From positions 1 to 64,000 of the forward strand of contig JALHPZ010000029.1 in NCBI GenBank assembly GCA_022842245.1: a stretch of 64,000 nt of DNA, read 5' to 3'. Origin of the DNA: Gemmataceae bacterium (GTDB taxonomy: Bacteria > Planctomycetota > Planctomycetia > Gemmatales > Gemmataceae). Below, piece by piece: positions 1 through 8,503 of the stretch. The notes beneath the pieces were generated by a model. That model ran no database searches. It was not told where the DNA came from and saw only the letters and a program-made list of their open reading frames with translations. The position numbers were made by a program, and so were the translations under genes. Within the stretch, counting starts at the first letter, position 1; each line of letters begins with the position of its first letter.

Positions 1-1271
1 GCGGCCGGGCGCACGGCGCGCTGCGTCGGCGGGGCCGACACCGGCAACGGCGCCGAGCGCGGGGGCGGCGTGGCCGTGGACACCTGGTTCGGCAACGCCG
101 TGCGCGGGGTCTGAACGCCCGTCTGCGTCGGATGCGCCAGCTCTTCCAGCAGGAAATCCGAGTACGACACGCGCGAGACCGCCGGCACACCCTGTACCTG
201 GCCCCGCCGCGCCGGCGGCGCGGGCATCAGCGCCGGATCCGGCGCGGGCACCGGGTCCTTCGTCCACGGCACGAGCGCCGTCACCACGTCCGCCGGCGTC
301 TGCGGCCGCGCGTTCGGATCCTTCGCCAGCATCCGGTGCAACAGCGCCGCCACCTCCTCCGGCACGTCCGGCACGAGCTGCCGGATCGGCGTCGGTTCCT
401 TCAACTGCTGCCACATGAGCTTTTGCGCCGTGCGGCCGTCCGGGAACATCGGCCGGCCGGCCAGGAGGAAATAGAAGGTCGCCCCCAGACCATAGATGTC
501 GGCACGGATGTCGACGGTGGAACTGGACACCGCCTGTTCCGGGGCGAGGTAGTCGGCCGTGCCGAGGATCATCTGGTCCACGCGCTCGGTCAGGCGAGAC
601 TCGTGATCGGTAGCGAGGCGCACGAGGCCGAGGTCGAGGAGCTTGATGGTTCCGTCGTGCGTGAGGAGCAGGTTGCCGGGCTTCACGTCGCGGTGGACGA
701 GAGCGTGGTCGTGGATGTGCTGCAGCCCGAGCGCCGCCTGACGGACATAGTCGGCCGCGACGTTCCAACGCAGGGGACCGAGGCGGCGAACGAGGTGCTG
801 GAGGCTGATGCCGCCAGCGTATTCCATGATGAGGTAATGAACGGGGCCGTCCTTGCGCAGATCGTGCACACGGATGACGTTGTTGTGGTCGAGGACGGCC
901 GTGGCGCGGGCTTCGCGAAAGAACCGCTCGCGTGCGACTTCGTCCGCGGACGCGGAAACGGTGAGCACCTTGATCGCCGCGAGGCGGTGCATGACGTTGT
1001 GTTCGGCGAGGAAGACCTGGCCGGTGCCGCCGCCGCCGAGCTGATCGAGGATGACGTAGTCGCCGAGGATGAAGCCCTTGTATTTGCCGGCGCGCAGGCG
1101 TTCGGCCTGGAATGGCGTGAGCAGGTGTTCGGCGACGAGCCGGTCGAGCACGCGAGCCGGGCCATCGTCCGCGTCGACGCCGGCGAGCGCGGCGGACAGG
1201 CGGTCGGTCGGTACGAGTCCGCTCTTGCGGAGATTGCCCAACAGTTGATCGGTAGTGGTAGGGGCCGGCAT
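1..1271 (-). CDS. Hanks-type Ser/Thr protein kinase, C-terminus cut by window edge
   Basis: Cytoplasmic-facing eukaryotic-like protein kinase; 423 residues are visible and the C-terminus runs off the left edge. From the ATG at 1271: a short helical lead of about 65 residues (typical of planctomycetal kinases, with the motif LLTPFQAERL), then the kinase domain at about 70-330. The glycine loop is LGGGGTGQVF (79-88), the ATP lysine is K101 in AAIKVL, the catalytic loop is HRDVKPGN (193-200), and the metal-binding motif is DLG (213-215) instead of the usual DFG. A proline-rich linker follows from about residue 335; in relatives this leads to a transmembrane segment and a sensor or repeat domain, which lies outside the window. 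All catalytic residues are present, so it should be active. Substrates cannot be read from sequence. Confidence 0.95.
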   Translation of the reverse strand, partial: MPAPTTTDQLLGNLRKSGLVPTDRLSAALAGVDADDGPARVLDRLVAEHLLTPFQAERLRAGKYKGFILGDYVILDQLGGGGTGQVFLAEHNVMHRLAAIKVLTVSASADEVARERFFREARATAVLDHNNVIRVHDLRKDGPVHYLIMEYAGGISLQHLVRRLGPLRWNVAADYVRQAALGLQHIHDHALVHRDVKPGNLLLTHDGTIKLLDLGLVRLATDHESRLTERVDQMILGTADYLAPEQAVSSSTVDIRADIYGLGATFYFLLAGRPMFPDGRTAQKLMWQQLKEPTPIRQLVPDVPEEVAALLHRMLAKDPNARPQTPADVVTALVPWTKDPVPAPDPALMPAPPARRGQVQGVPAVSRVSYSDFLLEELAHPTQTGVQTPRTALPNQVSTATPPPRSAPLPVSAPPTQRAVRPA

Positions 1272-1381
1272 AAGGGATTGCCCGAAAGTCACGGTCGAAC
1301 TTTCGTGCAATCTAGTACACGCCGGCGCGCGCGGTCGGCGGCCTGCGCAAATCCAGCGCCAACGCGAACCAATCCGAATCA

Positions 1382-2584
1382 TCATTGCTTCGCGTCAGGC
1401 GCGAAACTTCGCGCGTCGCCTGCGATCGAGGCCCCTTCACCCGCTCGACACGGCATTCTTGTCGCCGCGAAACGCGGGCTGGTGAAATCCTCGCGCTGCA
1501 CCGTCGTGCCGGGCTTCCGACCCATCCGGCGCAGGAAGCGAAAATGCGATCGCACGATCCCCGCCAGCGACAGCGTGTTGTACGGCGTGCCCGTCTCGGC
1601 CGCAGTCTCCGCGATGATCGCCGCGATCGCCCGATAGTGCGCATGGCTCACGTTCGGGAACAGATGGTGAGAAGCATGCGCATTCACGCCTCCGGCCACG
1701 AAATGCGCGATCCGGCTGTGTGGCGCCCAGTCACACGCCGTCGCCAGGTTGTGCTCGGCCCACGTCCGGCCGACACTACCATCCGACCCGACGGTCGGGA
1801 ACTCCGTCACGTCCGAGAAGTGCGTGCCGATCAACAGGAACACGAACACCAGCGACGCGAACGCCTTCATCGTTAGGTAGCCGACGAGCACCTGCCACCA
1901 CGGCAAGGGCAGCACGGCCATCGGCACGGCCAGGACGACGCCGAAGTAAAACAATTTCGCGAGGACGAAGATCGCGTATTGGTGCGGCGGGTGGCGGATG
2001 TCGGTCATGTTCGCGAGGTTCCGCTTGAACAGGTACGCGAAATCCTGCCAGGCCACCGTGTAGAGAGCAACGAACACGTAGGCGAGCGGGGCATAAAGGT
2101 GTTGGAACTGAAAGTGCCACCGCCAGGGCTGATTCGGCGAAAGCCGCACGAACGGATTCTCGTCGATGTCGATGTCGCAGCCGTTGACGTTCGGAAAAAT
2201 GTGGTGGCTCTTGGTGTGCCGCATGCGCCAGAGATATGCGCTCACACCCAACAGCCCGAACGAAACAGCCTGAACGACGTCGTTCCAGAAGGCCGATCGG
2301 AACAAGACATGATGAGCCGCATCGTGGCCGATGTTGATGGCCATGAGAAGCGTGGCCGTGCCAAAGACGAATGCGAGCGGCAGCAAGGTCCAGTTCGGCA
2401 GCGGATGCGCGAGGATCATCGCATACGAACCAACCATCAAACCGCTGAATACCAGGGCCTTGAACAGGAGAGAGCGATCCGCGTAGCGACTCTTGCCGGT
2501 CCGCTCGAAGTACCGGTCGACGCGTCGCTTCACCAGGCGATAGAAGCCGTCGTCGGTATCGTGCTCGAACCGGATGGTGTCCAT
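1382..2584 (-). CDS. Membrane fatty acid desaturase
   Basis: Integral-membrane di-iron desaturase of 400 residues that introduces double bonds into membrane-lipid acyl chains. The three histidine boxes are visible: HDAAH (about 88-92), HTKSHH (about 122-127) and HASHH (about 305-309). Hydrophobic stretches lie between them (about 43-85, 100-115, 165-185 and 205-250), as in acyl-lipid or acyl-CoA desaturases of the DesA/linoleoyl-CoA type. The last 40 or so residues are charged and look like a family-foreign tail. It sits 110 bp upstream of the kinase on the same strand, with 264 bp of non-coding sequence before it, so it probably has its own promoter. Position specificity cannot be judged. 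Confidence 0.92.
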   Translation of the reverse strand: MDTIRFEHDTDDGFYRLVKRRVDRYFERTGKSRYADRSLLFKALVFSGLMVGSYAMILAHPLPNWTLLPLAFVFGTATLLMAINIGHDAAHHVLFRSAFWNDVVQAVSFGLLGVSAYLWRMRHTKSHHIFPNVNGCDIDIDENPFVRLSPNQPWRWHFQFQHLYAPLAYVFVALYTVAWQDFAYLFKRNLANMTDIRHPPHQYAIFVLAKLFYFGVVLAVPMAVLPLPWWQVLVGYLTMKAFASLVFVFLLIGTHFSDVTEFPTVGSDGSVGRTWAEHNLATACDWAPHSRIAHFVAGGVNAHASHHLFPNVSHAHYRAIAAIIAETAAETGTPYNTLSLAGIVRSHFRFLRRMGRKPGTTVQREDFTSPRFAATRMPCRAGEGASIAGDARSFAPDAKQ

Positions 2585-2848
2585 TCAAGCCTGCATCGAG
2601 AGTGTTGCGATCCGTGACCGCGCGGGGACTCGACCCGATGCAAGTATGGTCGAAGGAACGCACAAAGGGCAATTCCGATTTCGACATCGGCACGGCCGAC
2701 CCGGAAGCGAGTCAAGGGGCAATCAACCCGCGACGCGCGCACTTGCGGTTTCGTACGCGCCGGCGACAAGCGACAGCTTGGACTCTCCGGTGTTTCCATG
2801 CCTTCGCGATAAAAACCGGAAGACCGGTCGGCGAAGTCGGAGGGCATC
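2585..2848. other. Intergenic region between desaturase and HtrA-like gene
   Basis: 264 bp without a convincing gene. It should hold the desaturase promoter and the 3' end of the upstream HtrA-like transcript. I see no clear hairpin or promoter consensus. Confidence 0.4.
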
Positions 2849-4993
2849 TCAGATCTTGTCGATCGAATCGATCCAGACGCACAGCTCGATGAGCGTCGGT
2901 TGGAGCATGTACTCCTTGCCGAAGTCCTTCAGCTGGCGGAAGATCACCGGGAACTTTTTGTCCTTCAAGGCCGGGCGGCTCTCCGCGATCGCCTTGATGG
3001 CGGGGTCCTTCTCGCCGCCGACGATGAAGAACGCCAGCGGCTGGTTCGGCAGGTTGTCCTTCGGTTGCGTGCCGAGGCTCGCGCCGGTGGTCGCCACGCC
3101 GCGGATCAGGTCGCGGGCGTTGAAGCCGAGATAGAACGCCATCTGCCCGCCGACGCCCATGCCATGGGCGATCACGCGTGAGCGGTCCACGGTGTGCTGG
3201 CCGATCACTTCCTTCACGTCCTGCACGATTCCTTCCGTCTCGCTCGCCACCCAGCCGTCGTTCCCCTGCGATTTCGGGCCGACCATGATGTAGTGGTAGT
3301 CTTCGAGGAACGGCTTCCAGATCTTCACCATCTCGTCCGTGTCCTTGCCGCCCTGACCCGCGGGGTGCAGCCACACGATCACCCCGTGCGAGATGCCCGG
3401 CTTGTAATTCTCCGGAACATATACCCAATACTCGCGCCCAAGTACGGCGTTTTTCCGCTTCAGAAGACCCAACTCCGGTCCTTTCTCGTCCTTCTTCTCC
3501 TCGTCCTTTTTCGGTTCTTCCTTCTTGGGTTCCTCCTTCTTCGCCTTCGGTGCGTCCTTCGCGCCCTTGGGCTTGTCCAGCGCCCGCTCCGCGCTCGACG
3601 GCAACGGCAACGCCTCCGGCAGATCCTCGTCCGGCACCACGCCCATCTTGATCTTGACCTTGTCCGACTTGCCGCCGTCCTTGCGCTTCACCTCGAACTC
3701 GATCTCGCCGTCCGGCGGGGTCGCCGCCACCAGCTGCGCCAGCTGCACGCGCCCGCCGACCAGTTCGACCGCCGGCGTCGGCATCCGTGCGCCGGGCTGT
3801 TGTCGGCTCACCTTCATGATCCGGTCGCCGGCCTTGATACCCGCCGTCTCGGCCGGACTCTTCGGATACACAAACCGTACTTGCACGCCCGGGTCCGGGT
3901 CGTCGCGCAGCGGCAGGATCCCGAGGAAGCCCGAGGCGAACCCGGCCACGACGCCGGTGAGCCGCACGCCCGGCACGTCCATCTCGTTGCCATCGCGAAG
4001 GATCTTCAGGTCCACCACGTCGCCTTCGTATTTCGGCCCGAGCAGCTTCTGGAGTTCGGTCATGTGCGGTACGGGCTGCTTGTCGATGCTGACGATCTTG
4101 TCGCCGACCTTGAGGCCGGCCTTCGCGGCCGCGGAGTCGGGCGAGATTGTGCCGATGACGACGGCGGAATGGTAGGCTTCGGTGCTTTGCGGCGTGATTC
4201 CGAGCAGGCCGCGGCGGAGGTCCTTGCCGGCGCGGAGCTTGGGCACGGCCGCCATCACGTCATCGAAGGGGATCGCGAAGCCGATACCGGAATCGTACCA
4301 CTCGACGCCGGCGACATCGCCTTCGCCGCGCGTGGACGCCGGCACGAGAATGCCCAGCACGCGCCCGTCGATCGCCACCAGCGGACCGCCGTAGTTCACC
4401 GGCGACACCTTGGCATCCGTCTGGAGGCACTTGCCGTTGATCCGCCCCACGGCGCTGATGATGCCAGCGCTCACCGAGGGCGGCGCCGTGCCCACGTCGG
4501 GCATCAGCGTGCGCCCGAGTGCCAGCGACCATTGGCCGATCGCGATCTCCGATTTCGGATACGCCGGCGGCACCACGAGCTTCGGCAGTTCCTTCCCCTC
4601 CGGCTTTTTCAGCTTGATGAGCGTCAGCATGCGCGTCGTGTCGTTCGCCACCGTCTCGGCGAGCAGGCGCTCCGGGTGGTTCGGCACGGTCACGAAGATC
4701 GTGGTCGGCTTGTTCGCGAAGTTGAAGGAACTGGTGATGATGTAGCCGTCGGCCGCGACGACGACGCCGGTCGTGGGACCGGACCCCTTGCGCACGCCCG
4801 GCCCCGCCGGGCCGCGCCCCGGCGGTCCGCCCCCGCCGACAGTCTCGGTGCCGCCGGAAGTCTCGATCTTCACGATCGACGCCGCGACCTGCGCGGTCGC
4901 CTGCTTCATCGCCTGCTCGTTCTTTTCGTTCAGGTCCTGCGCGGACGCGAACGGTGCGACGGCGAGAACGCAGAGGGTGGTCAGGAATCGCAT
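2849..4993 (-). CDS. Trypsin/PDZ pseudoprotease fused to an alpha/beta-hydrolase-like domain
   Basis: Exported 714-residue protein with a signal peptide (residues 1-18, ending ASA). A trypsin-like domain (about 30-250) is followed by two PDZ domains (about 255-345 and 355-460), a Lys/Glu-rich linker (about 475-515) and an esterase-like alpha/beta-hydrolase domain (about 520-714). Compared with the paralogue at 6366-8156, all three protease residues are changed: His to Phe90 (ITSSFNF), Asp to Met122 (MLTLIKL), and Ser to Tyr201 (NYGGPL). The hydrolase also lacks its nucleophile: the elbow reads HGMGVGG (610-616), with Gly613 where Ser is expected. Both halves therefore look catalytically dead, although the folds and PDZ domains are preserved. 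It may act as a scaffold or substrate-binding partner of the active paralogue, which is inference. It is last in a three-gene set. Confidence 0.88.
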   Translation of the reverse strand: MRFLTTLCVLAVAPFASAQDLNEKNEQAMKQATAQVAASIVKIETSGGTETVGGGGPPGRGPAGPGVRKGSGPTTGVVVAADGYIITSSFNFANKPTTIFVTVPNHPERLLAETVANDTTRMLTLIKLKKPEGKELPKLVVPPAYPKSEIAIGQWSLALGRTLMPDVGTAPPSVSAGIISAVGRINGKCLQTDAKVSPVNYGGPLVAIDGRVLGILVPASTRGEGDVAGVEWYDSGIGFAIPFDDVMAAVPKLRAGKDLRRGLLGITPQSTEAYHSAVVIGTISPDSAAAKAGLKVGDKIVSIDKQPVPHMTELQKLLGPKYEGDVVDLKILRDGNEMDVPGVRLTGVVAGFASGFLGILPLRDDPDPGVQVRFVYPKSPAETAGIKAGDRIMKVSRQQPGARMPTPAVELVGGRVQLAQLVAATPPDGEIEFEVKRKDGGKSDKVKIKMGVVPDEDLPEALPLPSSAERALDKPKGAKDAPKAKKEEPKKEEPKKDEEKKDEKGPELGLLKRKNAVLGREYWVYVPENYKPGISHGVIVWLHPAGQGGKDTDEMVKIWKPFLEDYHYIMVGPKSQGNDGWVASETEGIVQDVKEVIGQHTVDRSRVIAHGMGVGGQMAFYLGFNARDLIRGVATTGASLGTQPKDNLPNQPLAFFIVGGEKDPAIKAIAESRPALKDKKFPVIFRQLKDFGKEYMLQPTLIELCVWIDSIDKI

Positions 4994-5026
4994 ATAATCT
5001 CGCTTGTTTCGTACGGCTTAAACGGA

Positions 5027-5138
5027 TTCACCGCAGAGGACGCAAAGAACGCAGAGAGGAAGAAAGCAGAATTCCATTCTTTGAAAACAGACATTCTTCT
5101 GTTTTCTCCGCGTTCTCCGCGATCTCCGCGGTGCATCC
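5027..5138. repeat. Imperfect inverted repeat with GCAGAGGACGCA-type arms
   Basis: The left arm (from 5027, CACCGCAGAGGACGCAAAGA) and the right arm (to 5138, CTCCGCGATCTCCGCGGTG) are approximately complementary and could form a long hairpin. It fills most of the 149-bp gap between two HtrA-like genes. I know this type of intergenic filler from many environmental genomes. It may act as a transcript attenuator or processing site. Confidence 0.65.
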
Positions 5139-5142
5139 CCTT

Positions 5143-6264
5143 TTACTTCTTCGGTTCGGTCGGTTTCGCCGGCAGCGGCTTCGCCGGGTATTCGCCGAGC
5201 GTCAGCTCCACCGTCTGCAGGTTCTCGCCGCGGCGGACTTCCAACCGGAGTTTGGTCCCCGCGCTCGTGCGCTTCAGGTAGTCGTGGAACATCTTGATGC
5301 TGTAGATCGGCTCGCCGTCGATGAAGCTCACGAGGTCGTCCGCCCGCAGGCCCGCCTTGTCGGCCGGCGAACCGGTCACCACGTCCTCGACGTACGGCGG
5401 CGTCTTCTCCAACACGTTCGGCACGAAGATCACGCCGTGGTACCCGCCGACGCTCGCGACCGTTTCGGGCCGCTTCACCGGTTTGTACTGGCCCTTCATC
5501 CCCAACTCGACGAACTTCGGCAGCGAGAGCGTCACCGTCTTGTCGCCGTCCTTCGTCTCCACCTCGGCCGCCAGCGGGATGGCGTAGTTCATCCAGGTTT
5601 CGCTGAGCGTGTTCTTGATCTCCTTGCCGATGATGCCGAGCAGGTTCCCCTTGCGGTCGGTCAGCGGACCGCCGGCGGCGCCGGGGTTGTTCGTGATCTG
5701 GTCGATCACGTACACGTCGCCCTGGTACGGGAAGTCGAAGACGCCACGGCGGCCGTGCATCTTCGTGTACGCCATGATCACGCCCTTCTGGATGCTGAAG
5801 TGCTCGTCCCGCATGGCGATCTCGAACTGGTTGCTGAAGCCCAGGATCCAGTCGCCGGGCTGCGCCTTCGGGCGCTTGGCCGCCTCGAAGTAATCGAAGT
5901 GCTCCAGGTCCAGGCCGGTCGGTTCGTCGAGTTTCTTCCCTTCGACCTTGATCTTCAGCAGCGCGGAGTCGAGGATCGGCTCCGTGACGAGCACGGCGGC
6001 TTTCATCTTGCGACCATCGGCGAGGTGCACGACGATCTCGGCCGAGTCGAGCATCTGGCTCGCGGCCGTCAGGATGTGCCCGTCCGCGGAAATCAAAATG
6101 CCCGAACCGTAGTTCGCGACGCCGCGGAAGCCGCCGGCTCCGAAGAGCTTCACGACCTTCGGGTTCACCTTCGCCGCGACCGAGGGAAACGGATCGGCCG
6201 CCCCCGCGGACGAGACCAGGAAAGCCGACAGTGCGATGACGAAGAGCCGCATGGTGAATCTCAT
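5143..6264 (-). CDS. Trypsin/PDZ pseudoprotease (HtrA-like, single PDZ)
   Basis: Exported 373-residue HtrA-like protein. The signal peptide covers residues 1-23 (SSAGAA); translation may instead begin at the second Met (6252), which gives a neater signal peptide. The trypsin-like domain (about 28-235) is followed by one PDZ domain (about 270-365) and a short Pro/Lys tail. Against the paralogue at 6366-8156, the catalytic Asp is kept (Asp99 in LDSALLKI). The His position is Ser69 (ILTAASQM) and the Ser position is Ala197 (NPGAAGGPL), so proteolysis is not expected. Glycines and flanking structural residues are retained, so the gene is probably not decaying. It lies 101 bp downstream of the active paralogue and 149 bp upstream of the other inactive one. 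A regulatory or peptide-binding role is inference. Confidence 0.9.
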   Translation of the reverse strand: MRFTMRLFVIALSAFLVSSAGAADPFPSVAAKVNPKVVKLFGAGGFRGVANYGSGILISADGHILTAASQMLDSAEIVVHLADGRKMKAAVLVTEPILDSALLKIKVEGKKLDEPTGLDLEHFDYFEAAKRPKAQPGDWILGFSNQFEIAMRDEHFSIQKGVIMAYTKMHGRRGVFDFPYQGDVYVIDQITNNPGAAGGPLTDRKGNLLGIIGKEIKNTLSETWMNYAIPLAAEVETKDGDKTVTLSLPKFVELGMKGQYKPVKRPETVASVGGYHGVIFVPNVLEKTPPYVEDVVTGSPADKAGLRADDLVSFIDGEPIYSIKMFHDYLKRTSAGTKLRLEVRRGENLQTVELTLGEYPAKPLPAKPTEPKK

Positions 6265-6282
6265 GGATTAAAACCGCTTCAA

Positions 6283-6364
6283 ACCACGAATAAAACGAAT
6301 GAAGAAATCAGAATTCCGATTTCATGTCTTGGTTTTCATTCGTGGTATTCGTGTTATTCGTGGT
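6283..6364. repeat. Imperfect inverted repeat, ACCACGAATAACACGAAT type
   Basis: Plus-strand ACCACGAATAAAACGAATGA near 6283 is mirrored by CATTCGTGGTATTCGTGTTA and following bases at 6337-6364, forming an imperfect hairpin between two HtrA-like genes. It is a second, different family of short intergenic repeat in the same gene set, in an analogous position to the one at 5027-5138. Confidence 0.65.
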
Positions 6365-6365
6365 C

Positions 6366-8156
6366 TCACTTCTTCAAATCGAACTTCGTGAACGAGAGCG
6401 AGCCGTAGTTCTTGTCGCCCCAGCGAATGTCGACGCGGTGCGGGAGCGTGCGGCCGTCGACGGCCTTGAACTCCGAGAAGTACAACTCGCACGGGTCTTC
6501 GTCCCGCAGCACCTGAACCTCGGCGGCGATCAGTTTCGCGTCCTTCCGGTCGAAGTACCATTTCCCTTCGATGCCGGCGTAGTTCGCGCGGATCACATCG
6601 CAATCGACGCGGAGTTTGGCCCAGTCCTCGACCGGCTTGCCGTCGGCGGGCGGCGGGTACACCGGCTCCATACCGCCGTGGCTGAATCCCTGCGTGAACC
6701 CCTTTTCGCCCATCGTGAGCAGCCGTCGCCAGTGCGTCAGCGCCGCGAGCAGACCGCCGCTGTTATCGGGTAGTTGCAGTTGCAGCCGTTCCGCCGTCGG
6801 CATCTTGATCGCGAATGGCACGTTCATCGTCAGCTTCGCGTCGATGGTGCCGTCCGAACCGTCCGCGATCGCGAGCGCCAGCGGCCCCTTTCGGTCGTTC
6901 GCGTTGAAAGTCCCTTCGATCGCCCAGGCGCCCGTCAGCCCCGCGAAGTCCCCGTGCTTGTGGAACGCGTCGAGCGTCCGTTTCTGCTCGACTTCGTTGA
7001 AGTACCAGTTCGCGTAGCCCTTCTTCTCCTTGAACAGCTTGAAGGCCGGGGAGCGCTTGGCCTTTTCCTTCGTCGGGTCGGCCGGTCGCTGGCCTGGCTG
7101 GCCGGGGCGCGGTTGCATCGGTTGCGGTCGATCGACCGGCGTGTCCATGTTCCCCATCAGCCGCACGAGCGTCTCTTTGCGGCTGTTCTCGCGCCGGTAA
7201 CTCAGCGGCAGTCGCCATTCCTTCGGGAAGATGCCGAGGATGTTCTTGTACTGGTTCGTGCTGGTCATCGGGCGACCAGCGAACGAGATGAGCTTGTCGC
7301 CCGGCTTGACGCCGCGGCGGAAGACGTCCGCCTCTTCGAGGATGGTGCCGAATTTCATTTCACTCAGCGAGCCGTCCTCGTTCTCCGTCTCGACGGTGGC
7401 GCCGAGCGTGGCGTGGTCGGTGTCGAGTCCGGCCTTGAAATGGCCAAGGAAGTTCTTGATCTGGTTGATGCTGATGGCGTAGCCGACGCCGGAGTTGACG
7501 CGGCCACGCTTGTCGAAGGAACCGCGGCCGTTGATGCCGATCAGTTCGCCCTTCATGTTGAAGAGCGGTCCGCCGGAGTTGCCGGGGTTGATGCTGGTGT
7601 CGATCTGGATGCAGTCGGTGTATTCGAGAGTACCGCCGCCGGCGGGGGGCTGGTAGCGGTTGACGCCGCTGACGAGGCCGTAGGTGACGGTGGGGGTGAA
7701 GTCGGTGGAAAGGCCGAACGGGTTCCCCATGGCGAGCGACCAGTCGCCGGCCTGGACCTTGTCGCTGTCGCCGAGGGCGACGAAGGGGAACGGCGTACCT
7801 TCCTTCTTCGGCACGAGCTTGATGAGCGCGACGTCGCCGATCTTGTCCTGGCCGACGAGCACGGCGTCGTACAGGATGCCGTCGGCGAGGCCGGCGGACA
7901 TGACCGGGCTGACATCGGCGGTGACGTGGAAGTTCGTGAGGGCGTAGCCTTCGGGGTCGATGATGACGCCTGAGCCATGCCCGCCGCCGCCGAACGGGCA
8001 GACCGCGACAACCGCCGGCCGCACCTTCGCGACGATGGCGAGTCGCTCCTTCTCGGCCTTCACGACGTCCGGATCGACGGCGGAGGAACGTGGAAGCGCC
8101 GCGACGATACCCAGGAGGGCGAGGAACGGCAGGGGAATCAGGTGGTGGAGTTTCAT
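6366..8156 (-). CDS. HtrA-like serine protease with PDZ domain (catalytically intact)
   Basis: Exported 596-residue serine protease of the DegP/HtrA (S1C) family, expected to act in the periplasm on misfolded or specific proteins. A signal peptide at about 1-26 is followed by the trypsin-like domain (about 35-245) with the complete triad: His77 in TNFHV, Asp108 in GDVALIKL and Ser194 in NPGNSGGPL. A PDZ domain follows (about 255-345), with the carboxylate loop region RRGVKPGDKLISF. The remaining 250 residues form an uncharacterised C-terminal domain with no motif I recognise; it begins after a Pro/Gln-rich linker (about 355-375). It is first in transcription order of three paralogues, the other two having lost catalytic residues. 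Only 50 bp separate it from the preceding small gene, so the set may be transcribed from further upstream. Confidence 0.93.
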   Translation of the reverse strand: MKLHHLIPLPFLALLGIVAALPRSSAVDPDVVKAEKERLAIVAKVRPAVVAVCPFGGGGHGSGVIIDPEGYALTNFHVTADVSPVMSAGLADGILYDAVLVGQDKIGDVALIKLVPKKEGTPFPFVALGDSDKVQAGDWSLAMGNPFGLSTDFTPTVTYGLVSGVNRYQPPAGGGTLEYTDCIQIDTSINPGNSGGPLFNMKGELIGINGRGSFDKRGRVNSGVGYAISINQIKNFLGHFKAGLDTDHATLGATVETENEDGSLSEMKFGTILEEADVFRRGVKPGDKLISFAGRPMTSTNQYKNILGIFPKEWRLPLSYRRENSRKETLVRLMGNMDTPVDRPQPMQPRPGQPGQRPADPTKEKAKRSPAFKLFKEKKGYANWYFNEVEQKRTLDAFHKHGDFAGLTGAWAIEGTFNANDRKGPLALAIADGSDGTIDAKLTMNVPFAIKMPTAERLQLQLPDNSGGLLAALTHWRRLLTMGEKGFTQGFSHGGMEPVYPPPADGKPVEDWAKLRVDCDVIRANYAGIEGKWYFDRKDAKLIAAEVQVLRDEDPCELYFSEFKAVDGRTLPHRVDIRWGDKNYGSLSFTKFDLKK

Positions 8157-8206
8157 GGAAACCAGGTCTCTAAATGCTCTGATGCCAACCGATCGACTGG
8201 ATCGAA

Positions 8207-8503
8207 TTACTCATCAAGCAAAGCCAATGGGGCGGCAGCTTGCCCTGTTCGCAACGCCTCGGTTGCCAGATCCTTAGCTCGCTCGAGGTTGTCGGTGTAA
8301 GAGCAGATCCCATCGATAGCGGACCAGTATTCGCCCCGCCTTATCCCACCTGCATCAAGGGCGTGGAATAGGCGCTCCGCCTCGACTCGATACACGCCGG
8401 AGGATGTGCGTGATATTCTCGCTCGATGTCGTGCTGAGTCGGACTCGAGAATGAATACCACCTCATCCAACATCGACCCTCTTTCGTCGAATCTAGAGGT
8501 CAC
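8207..8503 (-). CDS. Hypothetical small protein
   Basis: A 98-residue protein read from a GTG at 8503 that overlaps the stop of the NPCBM-domain gene (GTGA), which suggests translational coupling. An internal ATG at 8473 would give 88 residues beginning MLDEVVFILE. No signal peptide, membrane segment or recognised domain is visible. The start has the beta-strand look of small planctomycetal proteins of the HicB/DUF1902-like sort, but the match is too weak to claim. Base composition is a little lower in G+C than its neighbours. I do not know its function. Confidence 0.55.
   Translation of the reverse strand: MTSRFDERGSMLDEVVFILESDSARHRARISRTSSGVYRVEAERLFHALDAGGIRRGEYWSAIDGICSYTDNLERAKDLATEALRTGQAAAPLALLDE

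Noticed and set aside
132..1637. Plus-strand 501-residue reading frame over the kinase
   Set aside because: It is antisense to a kinase with all catalytic motifs and has Arg/His-rich low-complexity translation, the usual shadow in high-G+C sequence.
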